Shown: positions 37,025 to 45,711 of the stretch, piece by piece
Layout of the letters: each line of letters begins with the position of its first letter
How positions within the stretch are numbered: position 1 is the first letter of the stretch
From: Lichenicola sp964658455
Lineage (GTDB): Bacteria; Pseudomonadota; Alphaproteobacteria; Acetobacterales; Acetobacteraceae
Assembly: GCA_964658455.1 (NCBI GenBank)
Contig: CAZZZA010000002.1
Coordinates: forward strand, 6,067-70,066
DNA: 64,000 nt
Reading direction: 5' to 3'
The notes under the pieces: generated by a model
Told to the model about the DNA's origin: nothing
The model's input: the letters and a program-made list of their open reading frames with translations, nothing else
Databases searched by the model: none
Position numbers and translations under genes: made by a program

Positions 37025-38953
37025 TCAAGCGGCCGGCCGGGCGGCGTTCCAGGCCGCCACCAGCGCCGCGAACCGTGCCGCCATCTGCTCCACCGCCTGC
37101 GCGTCGTCGATGCTGCCCGCCATCCAGGCGCGCGCCGGCTCGATGAAGATGGTGCGGCCGATCGCGAAGCCGCGCACCAGCGGCACCGCGGCGGCGGCCT
37201 CGAACGCCGCCACCAGCGCCGCCTCCGGCGCCTCCAGCCCGAGCATCACGATGCCGCGGCAGAGCGGGTCGTTGTCGGCGATCACCTGCGCGGTGCTGCG
37301 CCAGGCGGCGCTGTCCTGCTGCGGCTCGAGCTTCCACCAGTCCGGCCGCAAGCCGATCGCATAGAGCCGGGTCAGCACCCGGGCGATGGTGTCCGGCAGC
37401 AGGTCGCCATGCTTGCCGGCGATGATCTCGACCAGCAGGTCGCGGCCGAGACGGCGGCAGGCATCCTGCGCCCGCAGCAACTCGCGTTCCTGCTGCAGCC
37501 GCAGCGCCGGATCGTCGTCGGGATGGTAGAAGCACAGGCACTTGATCACCTGCTCGGACGGCCATTCCAGCAGCGCCGCGCCCAGGCTGCCGGACGCCGT
37601 GCCGTCCGGCCCGCTCTCGAACTCGAGCGGCCGCGAGCCGGTGCGTTCGACCGGCCGCGCCACCCACAGCCCGGCATGCGACGCCGCGAACAGCGCCTCG
37701 CGCCCGTAGCGGCCGTCCAGGAACATGCCGAACCCCTTGCGTCCGGCCGCGACCTGCGCCGCCGCCCGCACCGCCAGCAGCTTGAACGCGGCGATCCGGT
37801 CGCGCGGCACGCCGGCCTGGTCCGCGACCGCCTCGAGCTGCAGCCGGTGATCGCAGGCCAGCGCCATGATCGGCGTCGCCTGCGCGCGGCGCGTGGTCGC
37901 CCAGTGCAGGTGGTTCAGCGTCGCGTCGTGACGCAGCCCGCGATGCGCGCTGCCATGATCGAGGAAATGCTGCAGCTCGGCGAAGGTCGGGATCTCGGGC
38001 GAGCACAGCAGCCGCGACACCGCGAACGCGCCGCACGCATTGGCATAGGCGCAGCAGGTCTCGAGCGGCAGCGCGCGCAGCCAGCCGCGCAGGAACCCGG
38101 ACATGAACGCGTCGCCGGCGCCGAGCGTGTTGTAGACCTCGACTGGAAAGCCCGGTCCCTTGATCCCGTCCTCGATGGAGTCCGGGATCGCGCCCGGGAA
38201 CACCACGCAGCCCATCGGGCCGCGCTTGGCGACGATGGTGGCATCTGGCGCCAGCGCCCGGATCGCCCGGATCGCGCCCAGGCTGTCCTCGCTGCCGCCG
38301 GCGATGTGCAGCTCCTCCTCGGTGCCGACGATCAGGTCGCAGTCCGGCAGGATCGCGGCCAGCCGCGCGGTGACGGATTCGGCGCGGATATAGCGGTTCT
38401 CGCCGTCGCCATGGCCGGACAGGCCCCAGAGATTGGGCCGGTAGTCGATGTCGAGGATCACCTTGCCGCCATTGCCCCGCGCCAGCGCCATCGCCCGGCG
38501 CTGCGCCGCCGCGTTGTGCGGGCGGGCGAAATGGGTCCCGGTGACCAGGACCGCGCCGGTGCGGGCGATCAGCGCCGGATCGATGTCGATCTCGTCCAGC
38601 GCGCCGTCGGCGCAGTCGCTGCGGTAGAAGATCAGCGGGAAGCTGCTGCTGTCGCGCACGCCCAGGATCGCCAGCGCGGTCAGGCGGTCCGGGTCGGTAT
38701 GCACGCCATCGACCGCGACCCCTTCGCGCCCCAGCTGCTCGCGGATGAAGCGGCCGAGATGCTCGTCGCCGACCCGCGTGATCAGCCCGGAGCGCAGGCC
38801 GAGCCGCGCGGTGCCGATGGCGATGTTGGCCGGACAGCCGCCGACCGCCTTGCTGAAGCTGTCCATGTCCTCGAGCCGGGAGCCGATCTGCTGCCCGTAC
38901 AGATCGACCGACGAGCGGCCGATCGTCACCACATCGAGCCTGTCACCGCCCAT
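37025..38953 (-). CDS. iolC: 5-dehydro-2-deoxygluconokinase IolC fused to a DUF2090 domain
   Basis: A 642-residue bifunctional-looking protein. Residues 1 to about 320 are a PfkB-family kinase that phosphorylates 2-deoxy-5-keto-gluconate: GGCPANIAIGTARLG near the start and NTLGAGDAFMSGFLRG with the catalytic Asp. Residues from about 325 on form a DUF2090 domain related to class I-type aldolases (PIMALACDHRLQLEAVADQAG). In alphaproteobacteria this fusion is common, and the second domain may carry out the IolJ aldolase step; that is inference. It opens the iolC-iolD-iolB operon. A perfect GGAA-N6-TTCC operator lies 53 bases upstream. Confidence 0.93.
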   Translation of the reverse strand: MGGDRLDVVTIGRSSVDLYGQQIGSRLEDMDSFSKAVGGCPANIAIGTARLGLRSGLITRVGDEHLGRFIREQLGREGVAVDGVHTDPDRLTALAILGVRDSSSFPLIFYRSDCADGALDEIDIDPALIARTGAVLVTGTHFARPHNAAAQRRAMALARGNGGKVILDIDYRPNLWGLSGHGDGENRYIRAESVTARLAAILPDCDLIVGTEEELHIAGGSEDSLGAIRAIRALAPDATIVAKRGPMGCVVFPGAIPDSIEDGIKGPGFPVEVYNTLGAGDAFMSGFLRGWLRALPLETCCAYANACGAFAVSRLLCSPEIPTFAELQHFLDHGSAHRGLRHDATLNHLHWATTRRAQATPIMALACDHRLQLEAVADQAGVPRDRIAAFKLLAVRAAAQVAAGRKGFGMFLDGRYGREALFAASHAGLWVARPVERTGSRPLEFESGPDGTASGSLGAALLEWPSEQVIKCLCFYHPDDDPALRLQQERELLRAQDACRRLGRDLLVEIIAGKHGDLLPDTIARVLTRLYAIGLRPDWWKLEPQQDSAAWRSTAQVIADNDPLCRGIVMLGLEAPEAALVAAFEAAAAVPLVRGFAIGRTIFIEPARAWMAGSIDDAQAVEQMAARFAALVAAWNAARPAA

Positions 38954-39003
38954 CTCGGACTCCCCGCGCCGTGCCGCTCCATATATTCCGCATTGTGGCA
39001 GAG

Positions 39004-39021
39004 ATGGAACTGTATTTCCAT
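39004..39021. promoter_or_regulatory. Operator upstream of iolC (IolR-type, GGAA-N6-TTCC)
   Basis: ATGGAA-CTGTAT-TTCCAT is a perfect six-base inverted repeat with a six-base spacer; it contains GGAA-N6-TTCC. As I recall, this pattern is the site described for the RpiR-type IolR of Sinorhizobium meliloti. It sits 51 bases before iolC on the minus strand. Confidence 0.65.
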
Positions 39022-39060
39022 TCTCGCCGTCGGTGGAGCGGGCGGTGCGGCGGTCCGGCG

Positions 39061-40101
39061 TCAGCCCCGGACGGCGAAACCCGCGAACAGCGCGTCGACC
39101 GCCGCCGGATCGAGCCCGGCCAGGGTCGGTGGCTGCCAGGCGGGATTGCGGTCCTTGTCCAGCAGCGCTGCCCGCACCCCCTCGACGAAATCGTGCCGCC
39201 TGATCATCCCGGCGGCGAGATGATGTTCCAGCGCCAGGCAGGCCGACAGCGAGCCGAGCCCGGACGCCAGCCGCAGTGCCCGCAAGGTGACCGCGACCGA
39301 CATCGGACAGACCGTCTCGATCCGGGACGCGGCCGCCTGCGCCGCCGGATCGGCATGCGCGCGCAGCGCCGCCACGATCGAGGCGGCGCTGTTGTGCCGG
39401 TAGCATTCGGCGATCCAGGCGGGGGCGACGCAGAACCCCTCGCGGTCCGGCGGGCTGGCGAGGCCGGCCACCACCGCGTCGATCGCCGCCCGGTCCGCGC
39501 AACCGCCGAGCGCCAGCGTCAGCTCGTCCAGCCGTTCGGCGCGCAGATGATGGTCGGCGAGCCCGCAGGCGATGGCGTCGAAGGCGGTGAGGGTGGTGCC
39601 GGTCAGCGCGGCATGGGTGCCGAGCTGGTCCGGGGCGCGGGCCAGCAGCCAGCAGCCGCCGACATCGGGCAGGAAGCCGATGCCGACCTCCGGCATCGCC
39701 AGCCTGGTGCGCTCGGTGACGATGCGCACTGCGCCGTGCGCCGACACCCCGACGCCGCCGCCCATGACGATCCCGTCCATCAGCGCGATATAGGGTTTGG
39801 CGTAGGCGGCGATGCGGGCGTTCAGCGCGTATTCGATCGCCAGGTAGCGGTCCGCCTGCGCCGCCTCGCCGTCCCTGACGTTGCGCTGCATGACGCGGAT
39901 GTCGCCGCCGGCGCACAGGCCGCGCGGCCCGGCGCCGTCGATCAGCACCGCGACGACCGCCGGGTCGTGCTCCCAGTCGGTCAGCGCCCGGTCGATCGCC
40001 TCGATCATAGCGAGATTGAGCGCATTGAGCGCCGATGGCCGGTTCAGGGTGATCCGGCCGAGCCTACCGTCGCGTCGGATCACGGTCTCGGCTTCATGCA
40101 T
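39061..40101 (-). CDS. 3-hydroxyisobutyryl-CoA hydrolase-like protein
   Basis: A 346-residue crotonase-fold protein. The enoyl-CoA hydratase/isomerase core is present (GRITLNRPSALNALNLAMI, GLCAGGDIRVMQ, GIVMGGGVGVSAHG, MPEVGIGFLPDVGG), and length and the FLPDVGG and HHLAAGMIRRHDFVEGVRA segments are those of HIBYL-CoA hydrolases. It would release 3-hydroxyisobutyrate in valine breakdown, upstream of the semialdehyde dehydrogenase encoded at 28962. It lies directly upstream of the iolC promoter on the same strand, with its own promoter not identified. Confidence 0.87.
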   Translation of the reverse strand: MHEAETVIRRDGRLGRITLNRPSALNALNLAMIEAIDRALTDWEHDPAVVAVLIDGAGPRGLCAGGDIRVMQRNVRDGEAAQADRYLAIEYALNARIAAYAKPYIALMDGIVMGGGVGVSAHGAVRIVTERTRLAMPEVGIGFLPDVGGCWLLARAPDQLGTHAALTGTTLTAFDAIACGLADHHLRAERLDELTLALGGCADRAAIDAVVAGLASPPDREGFCVAPAWIAECYRHNSAASIVAALRAHADPAAQAAASRIETVCPMSVAVTLRALRLASGLGSLSACLALEHHLAAGMIRRHDFVEGVRAALLDKDRNPAWQPPTLAGLDPAAVDALFAGFAVRG

Positions 40102-40134
40102 GCCCGGGCACTCTTGCTGTGGTTCGCGCGCAGC

Positions 40135-41547
40135 CTACGGCGATCGGGCGACCGCGTCTCCTGCAAGGCCGAGCGCCTGCTCCAGGGTGGCGATCGCCGC
40201 CAGCTTGTCGTGGAACGGCTGCCAGTCGTCGGCGTCGGCGATCGCCGACCACAGGTGTTCCACCTCGTCGATCAGCAGGGTGCAGGGCGCGCCGGTGGCG
40301 AAGGCGGCGTGATCGCGGGTGGCGCCGGGCGCTGGCGGATGCCGGTCGAGCAGCGTCCGCAGCGTCTGGAACGCCGGGTCGTCGTAGCCGTCCGGGACCG
40401 TCGCGAACCAGTCGAAGAAGAAGCGCTCGAACGGCGCCTGGCTGACCCGCAGCGCCTCCCAGACCTGACGGGTCAGCACCGCGTCGGCTTCCGCGCCGGC
40501 GCTGCACCGGCCGAGCCGAGCCAGCATCGCCTGGCCCAGGCTGGCATGGAAGCACGCCCCGAACCGCTGCAGCACCGCCTCCAGCGCCTCCTGGCTGGCG
40601 AACGGCAGCAGGCATTCGGCAAGCCGTGCCAGGTTCCAGAGCAGCGTGTCGGGCTGGCGACCGTAGGCATACAGCCCGCTGCTGTCGAAATAGGCGGCGG
40701 TGAAGCCGGGCTGGTAGGTCGGCAGGAAGCGCCAGGGCCCGTAATCGAAGCTCTCGCCGGTGATGTTGATGTTGTCGGTGTTCAGCACCCCGTGCACGAA
40801 GCCGGCCACCATCCACTGCGCGCCGGTCCTGGCCACCCGCGCCATCACCGCTTCCAGGAACGCCAGCGCCTGCGCGCCGGGATCGGGGCGCTGCGCGTCC
40901 GGCAGGTAGTGCTGCACGCAATGCGCGATCAGCCGGCCGATCGCCTCGGTTTCGCCGTGATAGGCGAGGCGCTGGAAGCTGCCGATGCGGATGTGCGAAT
41001 GGCTGAGCCGCACCAGCACCGCCGAGCGGGTCGGCGAGGGTTCGTCGTTGCGCGCCAGCCGTTCGCCGGTCTCGATCAGCGAGAAGGATTTCGAGGTGTC
41101 GACGCCGAGCGCCTGCAGCAGGCTGGTCGCCAGCACCTCGCGCACGCCGCCCTTGAGCGTGAGCCTGCCGTCGCCGGCGCGCGACCAGGGCGTGGTGCCG
41201 CTGCCCTTGGTGCCGAGATCCAGCAGCCTGCCATCGTCGAGCGCGTAGGCCTGGGCGAACAGGAAGCCGCGCCCGTCGCCGAGTTCCGGGTTGTAGCTGC
41301 GGAACTGGTGGCCGTGATAGCGCAGCGCCAGCGGTTGCGGGAGCGAGCCCGGCAGCGGCGCGAAGCGGCCGAAATGCTCGATCCATTGCCCCGTCGACAG
41401 CGCCCCCAGCCCCAGCCGTTCGGCCTGGGCCTGGTTGCGGTAGCGCAGGATGTGGGTTGGGAACGCGGCCGGTTCGACCGGGTCGAAGAACGTCTCGCCC
41501 AGCGCCTGATGCGCCGTGGACGGTCGCAGGGTCGGCGTGGCGCTCAT
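40135..41547 (-). CDS. selO: SelO family protein adenylyltransferase (YdiU)
   Basis: A 470-residue pseudokinase-fold enzyme that transfers AMP to Ser, Thr or Tyr of proteins. Family landmarks are ALRYHGHQFRSYNPELGDGRG near the N-terminus, LDLGTKGSGTTPWSR, GVREVLATSLLQALGVDTSK, and WMVAGFVHGVLNTDNINITG with ESFDYGPW following. The ATG at 41547 is preferred over an upstream GTG at 41577. Bacterial SelO normally lacks the selenocysteine of the animal protein, as here. Its context does not suggest a specific target. Confidence 0.93.
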   Translation of the reverse strand: MSATPTLRPSTAHQALGETFFDPVEPAAFPTHILRYRNQAQAERLGLGALSTGQWIEHFGRFAPLPGSLPQPLALRYHGHQFRSYNPELGDGRGFLFAQAYALDDGRLLDLGTKGSGTTPWSRAGDGRLTLKGGVREVLATSLLQALGVDTSKSFSLIETGERLARNDEPSPTRSAVLVRLSHSHIRIGSFQRLAYHGETEAIGRLIAHCVQHYLPDAQRPDPGAQALAFLEAVMARVARTGAQWMVAGFVHGVLNTDNINITGESFDYGPWRFLPTYQPGFTAAYFDSSGLYAYGRQPDTLLWNLARLAECLLPFASQEALEAVLQRFGACFHASLGQAMLARLGRCSAGAEADAVLTRQVWEALRVSQAPFERFFFDWFATVPDGYDDPAFQTLRTLLDRHPPAPGATRDHAAFATGAPCTLLIDEVEHLWSAIADADDWQPFHDKLAAIATLEQALGLAGDAVARSP

Positions 41548-41614
41548 GTTGTTGTCCCGCTGATGGTGGTCAGGCACATGGTGGCGCGCCGGCCGCGCCG
41601 CATCCCCGCAATGC

Positions 41615-42895
41615 TCAGCGCCGCGCCGGCACCCCGCCAGGGTGGCGGCGCAGCAGCACCAGCATGACGGCGATGCCGGGCAGGCAGGCGGCCACGGTCA
41701 GCAGGTAGAACGCCTCCCAGCCCAGCCGTTCCGCCAGGATGCCGGTGGCGCCGCCCAGCGTGCGCCATGCCACCGGGGCCAGCGAGGAGAGCAGCGCGAA
41801 CTGGGTCGCGGTGTAGTCCAGCGAGCAGAGCCGCGACAGGTAGGTGGCGAAGGTGGTCGCCGCCAGCACCTCGGCGAACCCCTCCAGCGTCACCTTCGCG
41901 AACAGCAGCGGCAGCACCGGCCCGGAGCGGGCCAGCGCCACGTAGAGCAGGATCGACAGCATCTGCACGCAGGCGGTCAGGATCAGCGACCGGCCGAGGC
42001 CGAACCGGGCGACCAGGAAGCCGCTGGCCGCCGCCCCGGCCAGCGCCGCGGCCAGCGACGGCACGCCGTTGGCGCCGGCGACCGCGGTCGGGGCGAAGCC
42101 CAGCGCGTGGTAGAACGGATAGGCCATGCTGTCGGCGAGCTGGGTGCCGAGATTGGCCAGCAGCACGAACAGGATCATCGCCCAGGCATCGCGTCGGCCC
42201 AGCAGCTCGGCGAACGGCGCGACTACCCGGCGCTGCATCGCCGCGCGCCAGCCGGAGCCCCGGTCGTCGGCCGCCGGCAGGGCGAGCGCCGGTTCGCGCA
42301 GGCGCAGCGCCAGCCCCGGCCCGAGCAGGCTGAGCCCGGCCATGATCAGCAGCGACGCGTGCCAGCCGAGCCTGGCGGCGATCCAGATCGCCCCGGCGCC
42401 GGAGCAGAGCATGGCGATCCGGTAGCCCCAGCTGTAGGCGCCGAGCGCGGCGGCCTGGTGGGCCGGGGCGAAGCGCTCGATCCGCCACGCATCGATGACG
42501 ATGTCCTGGCTGGCGGAGCAGAAGGCGACCAGGCAGGCGGTCGCGAACACCGCCGCCAGCGCATGGACCGGGTCGTACTGCGCCAGCGCGACGATGCTGA
42601 GCGTCAGCGCCGCCTGGATCGGCAGCATCCAGCCGCGCCGCCGGCCGAGACGGGCCAGCGGGCCGGGCGGCGCGCGGTCGAACAGCGGCGCCCAGAGGAA
42701 CTTCAGCAGATAGGGCAGCCCGACCAGCGCCGCGCCGCCGATGGTCCGCAGCGAGACGTAGCTCTCCGCCAGCCATTGCTGCAGGGTGAAGAAGCTGAGG
42801 TAGAGCGGCAGGCCGGAGGCGAAGCCGAGCCCGCCCATCGGCAGCAGGTGGCGCGGCGACAGGCGCTCCTGGCCGGGCGGCGTCGGGCTCTGCAT
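41615..42895 (-). CDS. ampG: AmpG-family muropeptide permease (MFS)
   Basis: A 426-residue membrane protein with about 12 helices, of the AmpG family that imports anhydro-muropeptides for cell wall recycling. Recognisable segments are MGGLGFASGLPLYLSFFTLQ, LKFLWAPLFDR, LGRRRGWML and FCSASQDIVIDAWRIE. The ATG at 42895 is preferred; a GTG at 42955 would add 20 residues without family similarity. The other recycling genes are not in the window. Confidence 0.88.
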   Translation of the reverse strand: MQSPTPPGQERLSPRHLLPMGGLGFASGLPLYLSFFTLQQWLAESYVSLRTIGGAALVGLPYLLKFLWAPLFDRAPPGPLARLGRRRGWMLPIQAALTLSIVALAQYDPVHALAAVFATACLVAFCSASQDIVIDAWRIERFAPAHQAAALGAYSWGYRIAMLCSGAGAIWIAARLGWHASLLIMAGLSLLGPGLALRLREPALALPAADDRGSGWRAAMQRRVVAPFAELLGRRDAWAMILFVLLANLGTQLADSMAYPFYHALGFAPTAVAGANGVPSLAAALAGAAASGFLVARFGLGRSLILTACVQMLSILLYVALARSGPVLPLLFAKVTLEGFAEVLAATTFATYLSRLCSLDYTATQFALLSSLAPVAWRTLGGATGILAERLGWEAFYLLTVAACLPGIAVMLVLLRRHPGGVPARR

Positions 42896-42999
42896 CGGGG
42901 CCGGGGCAGCCGGATCGGGCTGGAAACGATCAGGGGCGCCGGTCCCGGCTTTCACCGGTCCCGACGCCCCTGCTCACGCACGAACGGAAGCGTCGCGAA

Positions 43000-43299
43000 T
43001 TACTGCGGCGCGGCCATGCTGCTGGAGGACTTCTTGGCCTTGTGGCTCTTCCGGTGGTGCTTGGTGGTCTTCTTCGGCGCCATCGTGTCGCTGCTCGAAG
43101 CGGCCGGCGCCTCGGTGGTGGTGCTCGGCGCGGTGGTGGTGCTGGGGGCAGCCATCGGTGCAGCCGGGGTGGTGGTCGCCGGGGCGGTGGTGGTGCTCGG
43201 CGCGGAAGTGTCGGGGGTGGTCTGGGCGAAGGCCGGGACCGCGGCGCCAAGCAGGGCAGCGGTGGAAACGGCGGCGAGGAACCGGGTAGTGAAGGTCAT
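43000..43299 (-). CDS. Small secreted Ala/Thr/Ser-rich protein with a lysine/histidine-rich tail
   Basis: A 99-residue protein of low complexity. A signal peptide (MTFTTRFLAAVSTAALLGAA, cleavage after AFA) is followed by repeated TTAP, STTTAP and TTTEAP units, then a basic segment KKTTKHHRKSHKAKKSS near residues 76-92. No catalytic domain is visible. It resembles small acid-resistance-repressed or periplasmic Ala/Pro-rich proteins of Acetobacteraceae, but I cannot name a family. It is monocistronic, with an empty region upstream. Confidence 0.7.
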   Translation of the reverse strand: MTFTTRFLAAVSTAALLGAAVPAFAQTTPDTSAPSTTTAPATTTPAAPMAAPSTTTAPSTTTEAPAASSSDTMAPKKTTKHHRKSHKAKKSSSSMAAPQ

Positions 43300-43655
43300 G
43301 GGTGTCTCCGAGGATGGGACAGGCGTTGTGTCTGCGAGGCCGATCCCCTCGAAGGAGGATCGCTGCGCCTGCATTGCATACCATGTCAGTGGAACGCCGT
43401 CGCGGGGCAAAGTTAGGTAATCTACGCAAGTTCCTGACAAAACCGCCTGAAAAACAACACATTCCTGGGGAAAACACCCAACAGAAGGTGGCAATTTCAT
43501 GGCAATGCCGCATCCGGGCGCCGGACTGCCGGGAAGCGGGCGGTTTTCCCGGGATAACCGCCGATCGTTTCTGTGTGATCAAGTCTCCGGCAACGGGCCG
43601 CCTCGGGCGGCGCCGTCGCCCGTTTGGCCTCAGGCGGCGCTGTCGCCCGGTCGTC
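43300..43655. other. Intergenic region with no convincing gene
   Basis: About 356 bases between the secreted protein gene and the typA stop, both on the minus strand. It holds a typA-end tandem repeat (43602-43673) and an AT-richer stretch near 43430-43500, the probable promoter of the secreted protein. Open frames here lack coding character. Confidence 0.5.
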
Positions 43656-43673
43656 TCAGGCGGCGCTATCGCC
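43602..43673. repeat. Three imperfect copies of the typA 3' end
   Basis: A 19-base word (CTCAGGCGGCGCTATCGCC in its typA copy) occurs at 43655, at 43629 with one change, and at 43602 with four. The spacing is 26 and 27 bases. The 43655 copy contains the typA stop codon and its final codons (GDSAA, stop). Confidence 0.75.
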
Positions 43674-45482
43674 CCGACGCTCCATCTTCTTGCGCTCGTT
43701 GGGATCGAGGTAGCGCTTGCGGATCCTGACCGCCGACGGCGTCACCTCCACCAGCTCGTCATCCTCGATATAGGCGATCGCCTGCTCCAGGCTCATGCGG
43801 CGCGGCGGCACCAGCAGCAGCGCCTCGTCCTTGCCGGCGGCGCGGATGTTGGTGAGCTTCTTCTCCTTGATCGGGTTCACCTCGAGATCGTTCTCGCGCG
43901 AATGCTCGCCCAGGATCATGCCGACATAGACCTTCTCGCCGGGATCGACGAACAGCACGCCCCGCTCCTGCAGCGAGAACAGCGAATACTGCACCGCGGC
44001 GCCGTCCTCGGAGCTGATCAGCGATCCCTTGACGCGCCCGGCGATCGAGCCGGCCCAGGGCTGATAGCCCGCGAACAGGCGGTTCATGATGCCGGTGCCG
44101 CGGGTGTCGGTCAGGAACTCGTTATGGTAGCCGATCAGGCCGCGCGACGGGATCAGGAAGGTCAGGCGCACCTTGCCGCCGCCGCTCGGACGCATGTCCT
44201 GCATCTGGCCCTTGCGGATGCTCAGCTTCTCGACCACGACCCCCGAATAGGGCTCGTCGACATCGACCAGGATCTCCTCGAACGGCTCCTCGCGTTCGCC
44301 GGTCTCCGCGTTGTCGCGGGTCAGCACGCGCGGCCGGCCGATCGTCAGCTCGAAGCCCTCGCGCCGCATCTGCTCGATCAGCACGCCGAGCTGCAGCTCG
44401 CCGCGCCCGGCCACCTCGAACGCCTCGCTCTCCGGGCTCTCCGAGACGCGGATCGCGACGTTGCCCTCGACCTCCTTGAACAGCCGGTCGCGGATCTGCC
44501 GCGACGTCACCTTCTTGCCCTCGCGCCCGCCCAGCGGACCGTCATTGAGCCGGAACGTCATCGACAGGGTCGGCGGATCGACCGGGATCGCCGGCAGCGC
44601 GGCGGTGACTTCCGGCGAGGCGATGGTCTCCGGGATCGTCGCCTCGGACAGGCCGGCCACGGCGACGATGTCGCCCGCCTCGACCTCCTCGGTCGGCACC
44701 CGCTCCAGGCCGCGGAAGGCGAGCAGCTTGGTCAGGCGGCCGGTCTCGACCACCGAGCCGTCGGCGCGCAGCACCCGCACCGGCATGTTGACCCGCGCGC
44801 GCCCCTGCTCGACGCGGCCGGTCAGCACCCGGCCGAGGAAATTGTCCGCCTCCAGGATCGAGGCGACCATCGCGAACGGCGCGTCCTTGTCCAGCCTGGG
44901 GCCGGGCACGTGGCTCAGCACCAGGTCGTAGAGCGGCGCCAGATCCTTCTTCGGCCCGTCCAGCTCCATGTCCGCCCAGCCCTGGCGGCCGGACGCGAAC
45001 AGCATCGGGAAATCGAGCTGCTCGTCATTGGCGCCGAGTGCGGCGAACAGATCGAACATCTCGGTATGCACCTCGTCGGGACGGGCGTCCTGGCGATCGA
45101 CCTTGTTGACCACCACGATCGGCTTGATGCCGCGCGCCAGGGCCTTGGTGAGCACGAACTTGGTCTGCGGCAGCGCGCCCTCGGCGGCGTCGACCAGCAC
45201 GATCGCGCCATCGACCATGTTCAGGATCCGCTCGACCTCGCCGCCGAAATCGGCGTGGCCCGGCGTGTCGATGATGTTGATCCTGGTGTCCTTCCAGACC
45301 ACGCTGGTGCACTTGGCCAGGATGGTGATGCCGCGCTCGCGCTCCAGGTCGTTGCGGTCCATCGCCCGCTCCGCGACCACCTGGTTGTCCCGGAACGAGC
45401 CGGACTGCCGCAGCAGCTGGTCCACCAGGGTGGTCTTGCCGTGATCGACGTGGGCGATGATGGCGATGTTGCGAATGTCCAT
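43656..45482 (-). CDS. typA: Ribosome-associated GTPase TypA/BipA
   Basis: Translational GTPase of the EF-G family linked to 50S assembly and stress adaptation; 608 residues. G domain: AHVDHGKTTL (residues 9-18), the switch ERGITI, DTPGHADFGGEV and NKVDRQDARPDEV. The TypA-specific C-terminal domain has GQMQDMRPSGGGKVRLTFLI and SRGLIGYHNEFLTDTRGTGI. The ATG at 45482 is the natural start. Two degenerate copies of its final codons lie just after the stop. Confidence 0.97.
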   Translation of the reverse strand: MDIRNIAIIAHVDHGKTTLVDQLLRQSGSFRDNQVVAERAMDRNDLERERGITILAKCTSVVWKDTRINIIDTPGHADFGGEVERILNMVDGAIVLVDAAEGALPQTKFVLTKALARGIKPIVVVNKVDRQDARPDEVHTEMFDLFAALGANDEQLDFPMLFASGRQGWADMELDGPKKDLAPLYDLVLSHVPGPRLDKDAPFAMVASILEADNFLGRVLTGRVEQGRARVNMPVRVLRADGSVVETGRLTKLLAFRGLERVPTEEVEAGDIVAVAGLSEATIPETIASPEVTAALPAIPVDPPTLSMTFRLNDGPLGGREGKKVTSRQIRDRLFKEVEGNVAIRVSESPESEAFEVAGRGELQLGVLIEQMRREGFELTIGRPRVLTRDNAETGEREEPFEEILVDVDEPYSGVVVEKLSIRKGQMQDMRPSGGGKVRLTFLIPSRGLIGYHNEFLTDTRGTGIMNRLFAGYQPWAGSIAGRVKGSLISSEDGAAVQYSLFSLQERGVLFVDPGEKVYVGMILGEHSRENDLEVNPIKEKKLTNIRAAGKDEALLLVPPRRMSLEQAIAYIEDDELVEVTPSAVRIRKRYLDPNERKKMERRGDSAA

Positions 45483-45711
45483 GCGGGCGGTCTGGCTCTC
45501 GTCTGCGTCCGGGCGGGCGCGAGATGTGCCAAGCGCCGTCCCCCGCCCGGCACGATGCCGGGTGGAAAACGGTGCAGGCGGGCCCGCTATAGCCCCGGAT
45601 CTGGGAAATGCTTGGCGGCTTGATAAAGCCGGCGGCCCGACATTGCACGCCTTAAATGGCCGCGGACCGTCCGCGCCGCCGCAGGTCTGCCAGTCGTCCG
45701 CCGGTCAGAGG

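Noticed and set aside
38971..41667. Long plus-strand frame antisense to the hydrolase and selO genes
   Set aside because: Same high-GC shadow effect; no domain recognised, and the opposite strand encodes full-length known families.
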